24,806 bases of DNA from JAGNZR01 sp051659505 (GCA_051659505.1 JBOFOQ010000028.1:1-24806), one strand, 5' to 3'; shown: positions 16,244 to 22,998, numbered from the stretch's first letter. Translations and numbers: made by a program. Notes: generated by a model not told the origin, from the sequence alone.

Positions 16244-18127
16244 TTAACTTTCACCTTTTACAACTCTTTCTAGATATATTTTTATTGCGTTTGTATAGGC
16301 TGGTTTTAATTTTGATTTCATTGTTAAAAGAATTTTTTCAGTCATTCCAGTTTCTTTACAACATAGCTTTATAGCTTTTTCCTCTATTTTAAGTTTTTCA
16401 AACTCATCTAACTGCTCGTATGTTGAAATTAACTCATTAACTGAACCTTCTCCAACTAGTTCTTTTATATTCTTTACAACTAAAGGAGGTAAGGGTACTA
16501 TAGGTTTATTAAGGGCTTTCCCTGCTCTTTTTATACCTGTTTTTGTAAGTTTATTCAAATTTCCATTATCCACAGTTCCAAAAAGAGTCTTCTGTTTTAT
16601 TCCACCTTTATTTTCAAACTCCATATTATTTAAAACACCGTTTATATATTGTACTAAAGTTGTTTTTATTGGAGCATTTAGATTTTTATAAATGTTAACT
16701 AATAATTTTTTAGTAAACTCTATTCCGTACTCTTTTTCAATTTTATGAACTTTATTTTCTGCTCTTTTATCCCAAGTTTTACTTACATAAATATTTTTTT
16801 TAACTTTTATTACCTTTGTTAAAACCTCATCAGAAAATTCTAAAGTTGATTTTCTTTTAACTTCTATTGCTTTACTATTGGTTTTTACTATGGTTTTTAT
16901 AGGTTTCTTAACTTCCTCAAGTTTTTTTTCCTGTTGAGGTTTAATATTTTTATCAAGATTTTTTAAATTAACATTTACATTATTTTTACCTAATTGAGTT
17001 ATTGGTTTATTTTCTAAATATGTTGAGATGTGACAAGTTCCGTCTTTTTCTTTATTAAATTTATATGTTATAAAATAAGTATTAATTAATTTATCATATT
17101 CATCTGTATAAAACTCTATATATCCAAGATTTTTTAATACATCAAAAGCTTTTTGAATTCGACTTAGAACTTGCTTCATTCTACAAAGTATGTATTTTTT
17201 TATAATTCCTTCTTTTCCTGCTCTTTCTGTTATTTGTTCTGTTTTTAAGGGAATTATTGCAGCTAAAGTTCTTATATTTATTCTATTCATATTTTGCTCA
17301 AATCTCATTTGACTTATATACTTGTAAATTCTAGAGGCTATTGGGTCTAAATTCATTATTTCCACAAGAGTTTTTGAGTTATATTTTACATATCTTTTTT
17401 CTTTTATTTTTTTTCTAATATTTTTATTTAAAGTAACTCTATAATAAACTTTTTTACCTGTTTTTAATTTCTGATATGTTAGTAGTTTAAATTCTTCGTC
17501 TTCAAATTTGTATTTACCTAATTTAGAATGATTAGATACAGTAAATTGATACTCTGTATTTTTTAAGTTCTTTAAAGCTTGTTCAACTTTAGTATAATAA
17601 GTTCTATTCATTTTATTACCTAAAAAATTTTCTATAAAATTAGAAATTTCAAAATCAATATACTCATCACTTTCAAGGTCATCTTTTTGTGCTTCGTACA
17701 TTGATATTAAATAAGTGTATATTTTCTCTTCAAATATAGAAGGTTGAAAAACTTTATCAGCTGCATTTTTAGCAATTAAAGTACTCATCATAGTAACACC
17801 CATATCTTCAAATTTATATTGGAAGTTTATTCTTTTATTTTGTTTTTGAGGTGTGAAAAATGGAAAAATTAACATTTCTAGAGGAATATTTATAATATTA
17901 TCCTTTAAATTTAAAAAATTTCCTGTTTCTTTTATTATAACTTCCCTTACTTCTATATCAGGAACTTCATTTAAAACTATTTCAAATTTTTTTACATCTT
18001 CGATTAATGACCCTGCTGAAGATAAATCAAAAAAATCAAGAGAAGATTCCTCTTTTTCATTAATTTCTTTTGTTTTTTTACTATCTTTGAGCTCAATGGA
18101 ATTACTGACTTCTTTTAAATTTTTCAT
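16244..18127 (-). CDS. Plasmid-type replication initiator (RPA/Rep-like winged-helix protein)
   Basis: A 627-residue protein in the slot where dnaA and dnaN normally lie. Residues about 78-240 (IPLEMLIFPFFTPQK, then VTMMSTLIAKNAADKVFQPS and EKIYTYLISMYEA, then KVEQALKNLKNTEYQ and VTLNKNIRKKI) follow the layout of RPA-family plasmid initiators (PF10134-like). That layout is a 'hplf' opening, a 'Y-I-S' helix, a winged helix with L..L..T, and a conserved 'V.L...l...i'. Residues 250-360 (LDPIASRIYKYISQM, RIQKAFDVLKNLGYIEFY) look like a second winged helix. A Lys-rich linker (about 365-430) leads to a C-terminal region I cannot place. Start at the ATG at 18125-18127, backed by GAGGGAG four bases upstream; an in-frame ATG 15 codons earlier has no ribosome-binding site. 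The neighbouring iteron-like repeats support a DNA-binding initiator. The RPA assignment is by eye; no search was run. Confidence 0.75.
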   Translation of the reverse strand: MKNLKEVSNSIELKDSKKTKEINEKEESSLDFFDLSSAGSLIEDVKKFEIVLNEVPDIEVREVIIKETGNFLNLKDNIINIPLEMLIFPFFTPQKQNKRINFQYKFEDMGVTMMSTLIAKNAADKVFQPSIFEEKIYTYLISMYEAQKDDLESDEYIDFEISNFIENFLGNKMNRTYYTKVEQALKNLKNTEYQFTVSNHSKLGKYKFEDEEFKLLTYQKLKTGKKVYYRVTLNKNIRKKIKEKRYVKYNSKTLVEIMNLDPIASRIYKYISQMRFEQNMNRINIRTLAAIIPLKTEQITERAGKEGIIKKYILCRMKQVLSRIQKAFDVLKNLGYIEFYTDEYDKLINTYFITYKFNKEKDGTCHISTYLENKPITQLGKNNVNVNLKNLDKNIKPQQEKKLEEVKKPIKTIVKTNSKAIEVKRKSTLEFSDEVLTKVIKVKKNIYVSKTWDKRAENKVHKIEKEYGIEFTKKLLVNIYKNLNAPIKTTLVQYINGVLNNMEFENKGGIKQKTLFGTVDNGNLNKLTKTGIKRAGKALNKPIVPLPPLVVKNIKELVGEGSVNELISTYEQLDEFEKLKIEEKAIKLCCKETGMTEKILLTMKSKLKPAYTNAIKIYLERVVKGES

Positions 18128-18193
18128 AAATCTCCCTCTTTCAAAAATCAAATTAAAACATAATAAAAACAAAAAAAGTGTTTCTTTTTTTTA

Positions 18194-18212
18194 TGTATAC
18201 ACACAATAATAT
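18194..18212 (+). repeat. Origin iteron-like motif 1
   Basis: TGTATACACACAATAATAT, preceded by a T-run plus A and followed by a T-run; with its flanks it matches motif 2 over about 26 bases with two differences. It lies between the initiator gene's predicted -10 box and its start codon, where binding would hinder transcription. Confidence 0.8.
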
Positions 18213-18231
18213 TTTTTTAATATTCATAAAT

Positions 18232-18260
18232 ATTATACTATTTTTTATGTATATACGCAA
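18232..18260 (-). promoter_or_regulatory. Predicted promoter of the initiator gene, overlapping iteron 2
   Basis: Minus-strand -35 TTGCGT (18255-18260), 17-base spacer, perfect -10 TATAAT (18232-18237), about 105 bases before the initiator ATG. The -35 box is the reverse complement of ACGCAA inside iteron 2, so bound initiator should repress its own gene, as many iteron plasmids do. Confidence 0.65.
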
Positions 18261-18266
18261 TAATAT
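18248..18266 (+). repeat. Origin iteron-like motif 2
   Basis: TGTATATACGCAATAATAT, 54 bases start-to-start from motif 1, close to five helical turns. It has the same T-rich flanks and overlaps the initiator gene's predicted -35 box. Confidence 0.8.
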
Positions 18267-18381
18267 TTTTTTCTTTTTTTTACTTTTATTTTATTTTTTT
18301 CTATTAAAATTACCCTAATACCTAGAAGAGATTCTAAGTGAAAAAAGCTATATAATTCAGAAAAATTCACTTTTTTCCTTT

Positions 18382-18400
18382 TGTCTATGAGCAATAATAT
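18382..18400 (+). repeat. Origin iteron-like motif 3
   Basis: TGTCTATGAGCAATAATAT keeps the GCAATAATAT half but has TGTCTATG at the left. With its flanks it forms a repeat of about 50 bases shared with motif 4 (from about 18369 and 18484 respectively). The distance to motif 2 is 134 bases. Confidence 0.75.
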
Positions 18401-18496
18401 AATATTGTTTTATATTTTATTGATAGATATAAGGTTTAAGTTTTAACTAAAATAAAAATTTCAAAATTAAACAATAAGAACTTACTTTTTTTCTTT

Positions 18497-18515
18497 TGTC
18501 TATGAACAGTAATAT
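18497..18515 (+). repeat. Origin iteron-like motif 4
   Basis: TGTCTATGAACAGTAATAT, 115 bases (about 11 turns) from motif 3. It shares TGTCTATGA and the preceding CTTTT-rich stretch with motif 3, and shares the CAGTAATAT ending with the intragenic copy at 8957-8975. Confidence 0.75.
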
Positions 18516-18611
18516 AAAAATATTCTTCATTTTATTGTAAACATTAGATAAAATATTCTTAGCTAATAAAAATATTGTAAAATAAGTAATAAAATAATAG
18601 GATGTTTTATT

Positions 18612-18630
18612 TGTATATAGACATAAATAA
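18612..18630 (+). repeat. Degenerate iteron-like motif 5
   Basis: TGTATATAGACATAAATAA keeps the TGTATATA half and CA at the right spacing, but the right half is altered. Read on the minus strand the same place gives TGTCTATATACAAATAA (ending at 18624), similar to motifs 3 and 4. A weak call, made only because it continues the array. Confidence 0.35.
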
Positions 18631-18748
18631 AAATATAGTTTAGCCTTTATCTTTTCTTTACTCTCCTCTTGCTTTTTATAAGAACTCAAAATATGTTTGG
18701 TCACTACATTATACATCAATACATTACATAACCTTAAAATTGTTGTTG

Positions 18749-18763
18749 TTTTTTTTTTTTTTT
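18749..18763. other. T15 tract in the AT-rich end of the origin region
   Basis: Fifteen T residues in a row following TTGTTGTTG and followed by an A/T-only run to about 18773. Together with motifs on one side only, this is a reasonable candidate for the easily melted unwinding element. Equally, it may just be an upstream A/T element of the rpmH promoter, 28 bases away. Confidence 0.3.
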
Positions 18764-18790
18764 AATATTAAAACAATCAATAAAAATTTC

Positions 18791-18819
18791 TTGACAAAAT
18801 CATTGTTTTACTATAAAAT
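18791..18819 (+). promoter_or_regulatory. Promoter of rpmH (and rnpA)
   Basis: Consensus -35 TTGACA (18791-18796), 17-base spacer, -10 TAAAAT (18814-18819), with long A/T tracts upstream that could act as an UP element. The leader before rpmH is about 35 bases. The strength of the boxes suits a ribosomal protein gene. Confidence 0.85.
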
Positions 18820-18861
18820 TATAATCTGAAATACATGAACAATTTAGGAGGTGAAATATTT

Positions 18862-18996
18862 ATGAAAAGAACGTTCCAACCTAACAACAGAAAGAGAAAA
18901 AAAGACCATGGTTTTAGATTAAGAATGAAAACTAAAAATGGTAGAAAAGTATTAAAAAGAAGAAGAGATAAAGGTAGAGCAGTTTTATCAGCATAA
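18862..18996 (+). CDS. rpmH: 50S ribosomal protein L34
   Basis: The 44-residue protein begins MKRTFQPNNRKRKKDHGFR and ends GRKVLKRRRDKGRAVLSA, the typical L34 sequence of the large ribosomal subunit. AGGAGGTG lies about seven bases before the ATG, one of the strongest ribosome-binding sites in the window. It has its own promoter 43 bases upstream and is followed at once by a strong hairpin terminator. It is the first gene on the rightward side of the origin region, its usual place next to rnpA. Confidence 0.98.
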   Translation: MKRTFQPNNRKRKKDHGFRLRMKTKNGRKVLKRRRDKGRAVLSA

Positions 18997-19024
18997 AACC
19001 CGGTGAATTAAACACCGGGTTTTT
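18995..19024 (+). terminator. Intrinsic terminator/attenuator between rpmH and rnpA
   Basis: Perfect 9-bp GC-rich stem AACCCGGTG / CACCGGGTT (18997-19005 and 19013-19021) with a 7-base loop, followed by T's. It starts at the rpmH stop codon. It probably lets only part of the transcription reach rnpA, giving more L34 than RnpA. Confidence 0.88.
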
Positions 19025-19080
19025 CAAAAGTTTTAATTCTAGAATACTATTTTTATGAAAATAGAAATAAAGGAAGTTTT

Positions 19081-19428
19081 ATGAAACTAATAAATTTAAA
19101 AAAAGATAGAGAGTTTCAAATTGTTTATAATTTAGGAAAAAAAGAATTTGGATATTACTCTCTAGTTTTTTTTAAAAAAAATGACGAAAATATATTAAAA
19201 TTAGGATATGTAACCAGTAAAAAAACTGGAAATGCCGTTTGTAGGAATCGTTTGAGACGATTATTTAGAGAATATTTTAGGAATAATCATGATAAAATTG
19301 AAAAAGGTTATAATATTGTTTGTGTTGCAAAGAAAAAGGCTGGAGAAAATATAGAAACTATTTTATATAAAGATATAGAAAAAGATCTTAATAAAATTTT
19401 GTTAAGAGCTAATTTATTAAAAAAATAA
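19081..19428 (+). CDS. rnpA: Ribonuclease P protein component
   Basis: Basic protein subunit of RNase P, which trims the 5' leader of tRNA precursors. The 115-residue protein carries the RNR motif as GNAVCRNRLRRLFREYFR (residues 50-67), and the usual central LGYVTSKKTGNAV strand-helix. AAGGAAG lies before the ATG. It lies 84 bases after rpmH, past the terminator. The spacing and order rpmH-rnpA-yidD-yidC-jag-mnmE are the widely conserved ones. Confidence 0.96.
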   Translation: MKLINLKKDREFQIVYNLGKKEFGYYSLVFFKKNDENILKLGYVTSKKTGNAVCRNRLRRLFREYFRNNHDKIEKGYNIVCVAKKKAGENIETILYKDIEKDLNKILLRANLLKK

Positions 19429-19430
19429 AA

Positions 19431-19458
19431 TTCTCCAGTTACATATGAAATTGGAGAA
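19431..19458 (+). promoter_or_regulatory. Stem-loop covering the yidD ribosome-binding site
   Basis: TTCTCCAGTT (19431-19440) pairs with AATTGGAGAA (19449-19458) over 10 pairs, one of them G-U, with an 8-base loop. The right arm contains GGAG, the only Shine-Dalgarno candidate for yidD (ATG at 19468). No U-run follows, so it is not a standard terminator. It could lower yidD translation unless opened by ribosomes or by RNA processing. Confidence 0.5.
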
Positions 19459-19467
19459 ACTATAACT

Positions 19468-19677
19468 ATGAAAAAAATTATAATGTTAATGATAAAATTT
19501 TATCAAAAATATATTTCAAGAATTTTTGGTAAGAAGTGTAGATTCTATCCAAGTTGTTCTCAGTATACATACGAAGCTATAGATAAATACGGAGCAGTTA
19601 AAGGAACTTATTTAGGCATGAAAAGAATAATAAAGTGTCATCCATTTCATCCTGGAGGATTTGATCCACTGAAATAG
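19468..19677 (+). CDS. yidD: Membrane protein insertion efficiency factor YidD
   Basis: The 69-residue YidD has the family's conserved pattern: FYQKYISRIFGKKCRFYPSC then SQYTYEAIDKYG, and the C-terminal KCHPFHPGGFDP. It has an amphipathic N-terminal helix and is thought to lie at the inner face of the membrane and assist YidC-dependent insertion. It lies 39 bases after rnpA; its ribosome-binding site is inside a stem-loop. yidC follows after 128 bases. Confidence 0.95.
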   Translation: MKKIIMLMIKFYQKYISRIFGKKCRFYPSCSQYTYEAIDKYGAVKGTYLGMKRIIKCHPFHPGGFDPLK

Positions 19678-19722
19678 TTTTTTAATTTTTTGAGAATAAA
19701 TATTAAAAATTTTTTATTGAAA

Positions 19723-19752
19723 TTGAAAAAAAAGATTAAAATTGAATATAAA
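19723..19752 (+). promoter_or_regulatory. Possible promoter before yidC
   Basis: TTGAAA (19723-19728), 18-base spacer, TATAAA (19747-19752) in the 128-base A/T-rich gap between yidD and yidC. In sequence this rich in A/T such boxes arise easily, so this is tentative. The gap is nevertheless the largest within the rpmH-mnmE series. Confidence 0.3.
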
Positions 19753-19805
19753 GCTAAGAAAAAAAATAAAATTATAAATTTAGATACAATACGGAGGAAT
19801 AAAAA

Positions 19806-20477
19806 ATGGCTTTTTTATATGACTTACTAGCAAAAATATTAACAGGATTATATGATTTAACAGGAAACTTTGGTTTGGCTATTATAGGAATTACGATTTT
19901 AACGAAAATAGTAACACTGCCTTTAACATTAAAACAAGATAAATCTATGAGGGGAATGAAAGAGATTCAACCAGAAATAGAAAAGTTAAAAGCTAAATAT
20001 AAAGATGATCCCAAAGCTATGCAACAAAAAACCATGGAACTATATAAAGAGAAAAAAGTAAATCCTGTAGGTGGTTGTTTACCTTTATTAATTCAAATGC
20101 CAATTTTATTTGCTTTATTTGGAGTATTAAGAACTAACCCAGATATTGTATCAACAGCTGGAGAAGTTGTATATCCATTTATTTATTTACCTACAATACC
20201 ATCAACTTCATCATTTTTATGGTTGTCCCTTGGAACGCCAGATCCTTATTATGTATTTCCATTACTAAATGGTGCTTTATCATTTTTACAACAAAAACTA
20301 ACAGGTTCAGGAGATTCAAATCCTCAAATGAAAAACATGATGTATATGTTTCCTATAATGATGATTTTTATTTCTTATAAGATGCCTGGGGGGTTACAAC
20401 TGTACTGGGTTGTTTCAAGTTTAGCTGGTATAATTCAACAATACTGGATTATTAAAAGAGGGGAGAGAATGATTTAA
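19806..20477 (+). CDS. yidC: Membrane protein insertase YidC/Oxa1 family (short form)
   Basis: Inserts and folds proteins in the cytoplasmic membrane. At 223 residues it contains only the conserved five-helix Oxa1 core: TM1 NFGLAIIGITILTKIVTLPL, the cytoplasmic hairpin with EIEKLKAKYKDDPKAMQQK, GGCLPLLIQMPILFALF, and the C-terminal GGLQLYWVVSSLAGIIQQY. It lacks the large periplasmic P1 domain of E. coli YidC and any lipoprotein signal. The TM1 position that is Arg in the hydrophilic groove of E. coli and B. subtilis homologues appears to be Lys34. Start: GGAGG eight bases before the ATG. jag starts one base after its stop. Confidence 0.95.
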   Translation: MAFLYDLLAKILTGLYDLTGNFGLAIIGITILTKIVTLPLTLKQDKSMRGMKEIQPEIEKLKAKYKDDPKAMQQKTMELYKEKKVNPVGGCLPLLIQMPILFALFGVLRTNPDIVSTAGEVVYPFIYLPTIPSTSSFLWLSLGTPDPYYVFPLLNGALSFLQQKLTGSGDSNPQMKNMMYMFPIMMIFISYKMPGGLQLYWVVSSLAGIIQQYWIIKRGERMI

Positions 20478-20478
20478 T

Positions 20479-21273
20479 ATGCAAAATACAATTGAAATAA
20501 AAGCAATGACAAAAGAAGCAGCAGTATTAAGAGCTTTAAATATATTAGAAGCTAGCTCTGAACACGTTGTTAAAGTTGTAGAAAAGCAAAAAAGTAGATC
20601 TTTTTTAGGTTTTTTTAGTAAAGAAGGAATCTATGAAATAACAGTGGATAAAAATAGAAAAATAGAAAATATAATAAAAGAAAAAATAAGAAAAGATGAA
20701 CCTAAAAAAATAATAAAAGAAAATTTATCAAAAGAGTTTAAAGAAAATTATAATGAAAAAATAGATATTGGAAAAGAAAATCAAGGACTAAAAAAAGAAT
20801 TTTCAGAAGATATCAAAATTCTAAGAAAGACTAAAACTAACTTAATATCAGAGAAAACACAAACATTACTTTCTAATATGAACTTAGATTTAAAATGTGA
20901 TGTAACAACAAAAGATGGAAAATATTATGTAGTTAATCTTTATGGAAATGATAATGGAATTATTATTGGAAAAAAAGGAAAAACACTAAATAGTTTTGAG
21001 TATCTTCTTAACTCAATGATAAAAGAATGCAGAATAGAAGTTGATGTTGAAGGGTTCAAAGAGAAAAGAAATGAGACATTAAGAGACTTAGCGAGAAAAA
21101 TGGCAGAAAAAGCTATAAGTACTAACAAAGTTATAAGATTAAATAGTATGCCACCAAAAGAAAGAAAAATAATTCATGAAATAATTAATCAGTACTCAGA
21201 ATTAGATACTTTTAGTGAGGGGAAAGACCCGAAGAGATATATAGTTATAAAAAGAAAAAAAGCAGGAGAATAA
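20479..21273 (+). CDS. jag: RNA-binding protein Jag/KhpB
   Basis: A 264-residue RNA-binding protein with the standard three parts. An N-terminal Jag_N domain (about 3-55) contains SRSFLGFFSKEGIYEITV. A KH domain (about 130-205) has NDNGIIIGKKGKTLNSFEYL. A C-terminal R3H domain (about 205-262) has MPPKERKIIHEIINQY. A Lys/Glu-rich linker lies between the first two. It follows yidC with only one base between stop and start, so translation is probably coupled; the nearest GGGGAG is about 13 bases upstream. Homologues act with KhpA as an RNA chaperone affecting cell elongation in Gram-positives; the role here is not shown. Confidence 0.95.
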   Translation: MQNTIEIKAMTKEAAVLRALNILEASSEHVVKVVEKQKSRSFLGFFSKEGIYEITVDKNRKIENIIKEKIRKDEPKKIIKENLSKEFKENYNEKIDIGKENQGLKKEFSEDIKILRKTKTNLISEKTQTLLSNMNLDLKCDVTTKDGKYYVVNLYGNDNGIIIGKKGKTLNSFEYLLNSMIKECRIEVDVEGFKEKRNETLRDLARKMAEKAISTNKVIRLNSMPPKERKIIHEIINQYSELDTFSEGKDPKRYIVIKRKKAGE

Positions 21274-21274
21274 T

Positions 21275-22642
21275 ATGTTCGATACAATTGCAGCAATTTC
21301 AACTCCAAGAGGTGAAGGTGGAATAGGTATTGTTAGAATTTCAGGCAAAAATTCGATTGAAATTTTAAGTAAAATATTTATGCCTAAATCAGGAAAAAAT
21401 GTAAAGGACATAAAAGGATTTACAATTAACTACGGTCATATACACAATAATAATGAAATTATTGATGAAGTTATGGTTTCCATATTAAAAGGACCGAAAA
21501 CCTATACAAGAGAAGATATTGTTGAGATTAATTGTCACGGTGGATTTGTTATAACTGAGAGAGTATTAGAAGTTGTATTAAGACACGGTGCAAGACATGC
21601 TGAGCTAGGTGAATTTACAAGAAGAGCTTTTTTAAATGGAAGAATAGACCTAACTCAAGCTGAAGCTGTTATAGACCTTATCCATGGAAAAACAGAGAAA
21701 AGTGTATCGTTGTCCTTAAATCAACTAAGAGGTGACTTGAAAGAGCAGATAGCTTGTTTAAAGCTCTTACTATTAGATGTTGCAGCTCATATAAATGTAG
21801 TTCTTGATTATCCAGAGGAAGGCATTGACGATCCTTTACCTGTTAATTTAGTTGATAATTTAAAAGTAGTAATGGAAACTGCAAATAAATTAATTTTATC
21901 TTATAATAAAGGTAAAATGATAAAAGAGGGAATAAAAACAGCTATTGTAGGAAAACCTAATGTAGGAAAATCTAGTCTTTTAAACTCTGTATTAAGGGAA
22001 GAAAGAGCAATAGTAACTCATGTACCAGGAACAACAAGAGATGTAATAGAAGAGGTTATAAATTTAAAAGGAATCCCTCTTATATTAGTAGATACTGCAG
22101 GAATAAGAAAAACTACTGATATAGTAGAGCATATAGGTGTTGAAAAATCTAAAAAATTAATAGATGATGCTGATTTAATTTTATTTGTAATAGATGGTTC
22201 TTCTGAATTAACCGAAGAGGATTTTAAAATTCATGAACAAATAAAAGCAAGTAATGTAATTGGTATTGTTAATAAAATTGATTTAGATAAAGTTGCAGAT
22301 TTAAAAGCTTTAAATAAAGTTACAAATTGGATAGAAATATCTGCTAAGGAAAATTTAGGAATAGAAGAAATGGAAAATAAAATATATTCTTATGTTATTA
22401 AAGGTGATATAGAAGATAATTCTCAAAAATTAATAATAACTAATGTAAGGCATAAATCAGCTTTAGAAAAAACAAAAGATGCTATTATAAGCATATTTGA
22501 AACAATTGAAGCTGGTCTTCCGATGGATTTAATAGCTGTGGATTTAAAAGAAGCACTGGATTCTTTGTCAGAAGTAACAGGGGAAATAAGTAGCGAAGAT
22601 TTACTTGACCATATTTTTAAAAACTTTTGTGTAGGTAAATAA
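21275..22642 (+). CDS. mnmE: tRNA-modification GTPase MnmE (TrmE)
   Basis: With MnmG it makes the (carboxymethyl)aminomethyl modification of wobble U34 in several tRNAs. The 455-residue protein has the N-terminal formyl-THF-binding domain (FDTIAAISTPRGEGGIGIVR, then NCHGG and EFTRRAFLNGRIDLTQAEAV). The GTPase domain has GKPNVGKSS (226-234), TTRD (253-256), DTAG (273-276) and NKID. The C-terminal CxGK is present as CVGK at the very end, the catalytic cysteine motif. GGAG six bases before the ATG overlaps the end of jag. A strong terminator follows, ending the rightward series. Confidence 0.97.
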   Translation: MFDTIAAISTPRGEGGIGIVRISGKNSIEILSKIFMPKSGKNVKDIKGFTINYGHIHNNNEIIDEVMVSILKGPKTYTREDIVEINCHGGFVITERVLEVVLRHGARHAELGEFTRRAFLNGRIDLTQAEAVIDLIHGKTEKSVSLSLNQLRGDLKEQIACLKLLLLDVAAHINVVLDYPEEGIDDPLPVNLVDNLKVVMETANKLILSYNKGKMIKEGIKTAIVGKPNVGKSSLLNSVLREERAIVTHVPGTTRDVIEEVINLKGIPLILVDTAGIRKTTDIVEHIGVEKSKKLIDDADLILFVIDGSSELTEEDFKIHEQIKASNVIGIVNKIDLDKVADLKALNKVTNWIEISAKENLGIEEMENKIYSYVIKGDIEDNSQKLIITNVRHKSALEKTKDAIISIFETIEAGLPMDLIAVDLKEALDSLSEVTGEISSEDLLDHIFKNFCVGK

Positions 22643-22654
22643 AAATTATATGAT

Positions 22655-22711
22655 AAAAATAGGATAGTTATATTTTAGATAATTTAATCTAAAACTAACT
22701 CTCCTATTTTT
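22655..22711. terminator. Bidirectional terminator between mnmE and the thioredoxin-like gene
   Basis: A long stem: AAAAATAGGA / TCCTATTTTT outer arms (22655-22664, 22702-22711), then AGTTA / TAACT and TTTTAGAT / ATCTAAAA, with a six-base loop. It has T's on the right and A's on the left, so it can stop rightward transcription from mnmE and leftward transcription from the arsR cassette, which converge here. Confidence 0.85.
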
Positions 22712-22745
22712 TTGTAAATAACATATTAAATAATAGTTTATATTT

Positions 22746-22982
22746 TTAATATTTTTCTAAAATCTCTTTTACCTCTTTTTTATCTGCCATTCTTCCAGAG
22801 AAAATAACTTTCCCATCAATAACTATTCCAGGAGTTTTCATTACACCTAATTTAGCAAGTTGAATAAAATCTGTTACTTTTTCCACAGTAGCCTCTTTCC
22901 CTAGTTCAACTAGAGATTCATTAACATAATCTAATAAAATATCACATTTTTTACAACATCCACCTAAAACTTTAATATCCAT
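22746..22982 (-). CDS. Small thioredoxin-fold redox protein
   Basis: A 78-residue thioredoxin-like protein of the 'redox-active disulfide' type. It starts MDIKVLGGCCKKCD, with the CxxC pair C10/C13 and an extra C9 in front. It ends with a thioredoxin-type cis-proline stretch KTPGIVIDGKVIFSGR. The start is set at the ATG at 22980-22982, with GGAGGAGG upstream; an in-frame ATG 16 codons earlier would overlap the permease gene and has no ribosome-binding site. It is the last gene of the arsR-permease cassette (16-base gap). Proteins of this type often accompany DUF318 permeases; a metal- or arsenic-binding or disulfide role is inferred. Confidence 0.85.
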   Translation of the reverse strand: MDIKVLGGCCKKCDILLDYVNESLVELGKEATVEKVTDFIQLAKLGVMKTPGIVIDGKVIFSGRMADKKEVKEILEKY

Positions 22983-22998
22983 AATTTCCTCCTCCAAT

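Larger units (their letters stand above)
18128..18861. other. Putative chromosomal replication origin (oriC) with iteron-like repeats
   Basis: A 734-base gene-free, extremely A/T-rich stretch exactly where transcription diverges: every core gene to the left reads left and every one to rpmH-mnmE reads right, as expected for leading-strand genes around an origin. It holds four clear iteron-like motifs and one degenerate one, all in one orientation. It also holds a 7-bp inverted repeat AAGTGAA / TTCACTT (18336-18342, 18366-18372) just before the third copy, a T15 tract, and promoters at both edges. No DnaA-box cluster is seen. Origin function is inferred from position and layout. Confidence 0.75.

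Noticed and set aside
16226..16248. CCTAACCTAGG near the end of the initiator gene as a terminator
   Set aside because: The palindrome is too short and no U-run follows in either direction.
16566..16574. Perfect DnaA-box sequence TTATCCACA inside the initiator coding region
   Set aside because: Single copy, within codons for TVDN, with no cluster around it; my rough expectation is about 0.3 such sites by chance in this window. It does not by itself make a DnaA-type origin, though one isolated site could still matter if dnaA exists.
17853..18209. 118-codon open frame on the plus strand opposite the initiator gene
   Set aside because: Antisense shadow of the initiator N-terminus, low-complexity Ser/Lys/Phe-rich product, no ribosome-binding site.
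18447..18719. 90-codon open frame on the minus strand in the origin region
   Set aside because: It covers an iteron-like motif, has no ribosome-binding site, and encodes a low-complexity K/I/Y/F-rich product typical of A/T-rich non-coding DNA.
21435..21452. Partial iteron-like match ending ACACAATAATA in mnmE
   Set aside because: The left half does not fit (15 of 18 positions) and it encodes the Asn-rich HIHNNNEI, where AAT repeats make such matches easy.
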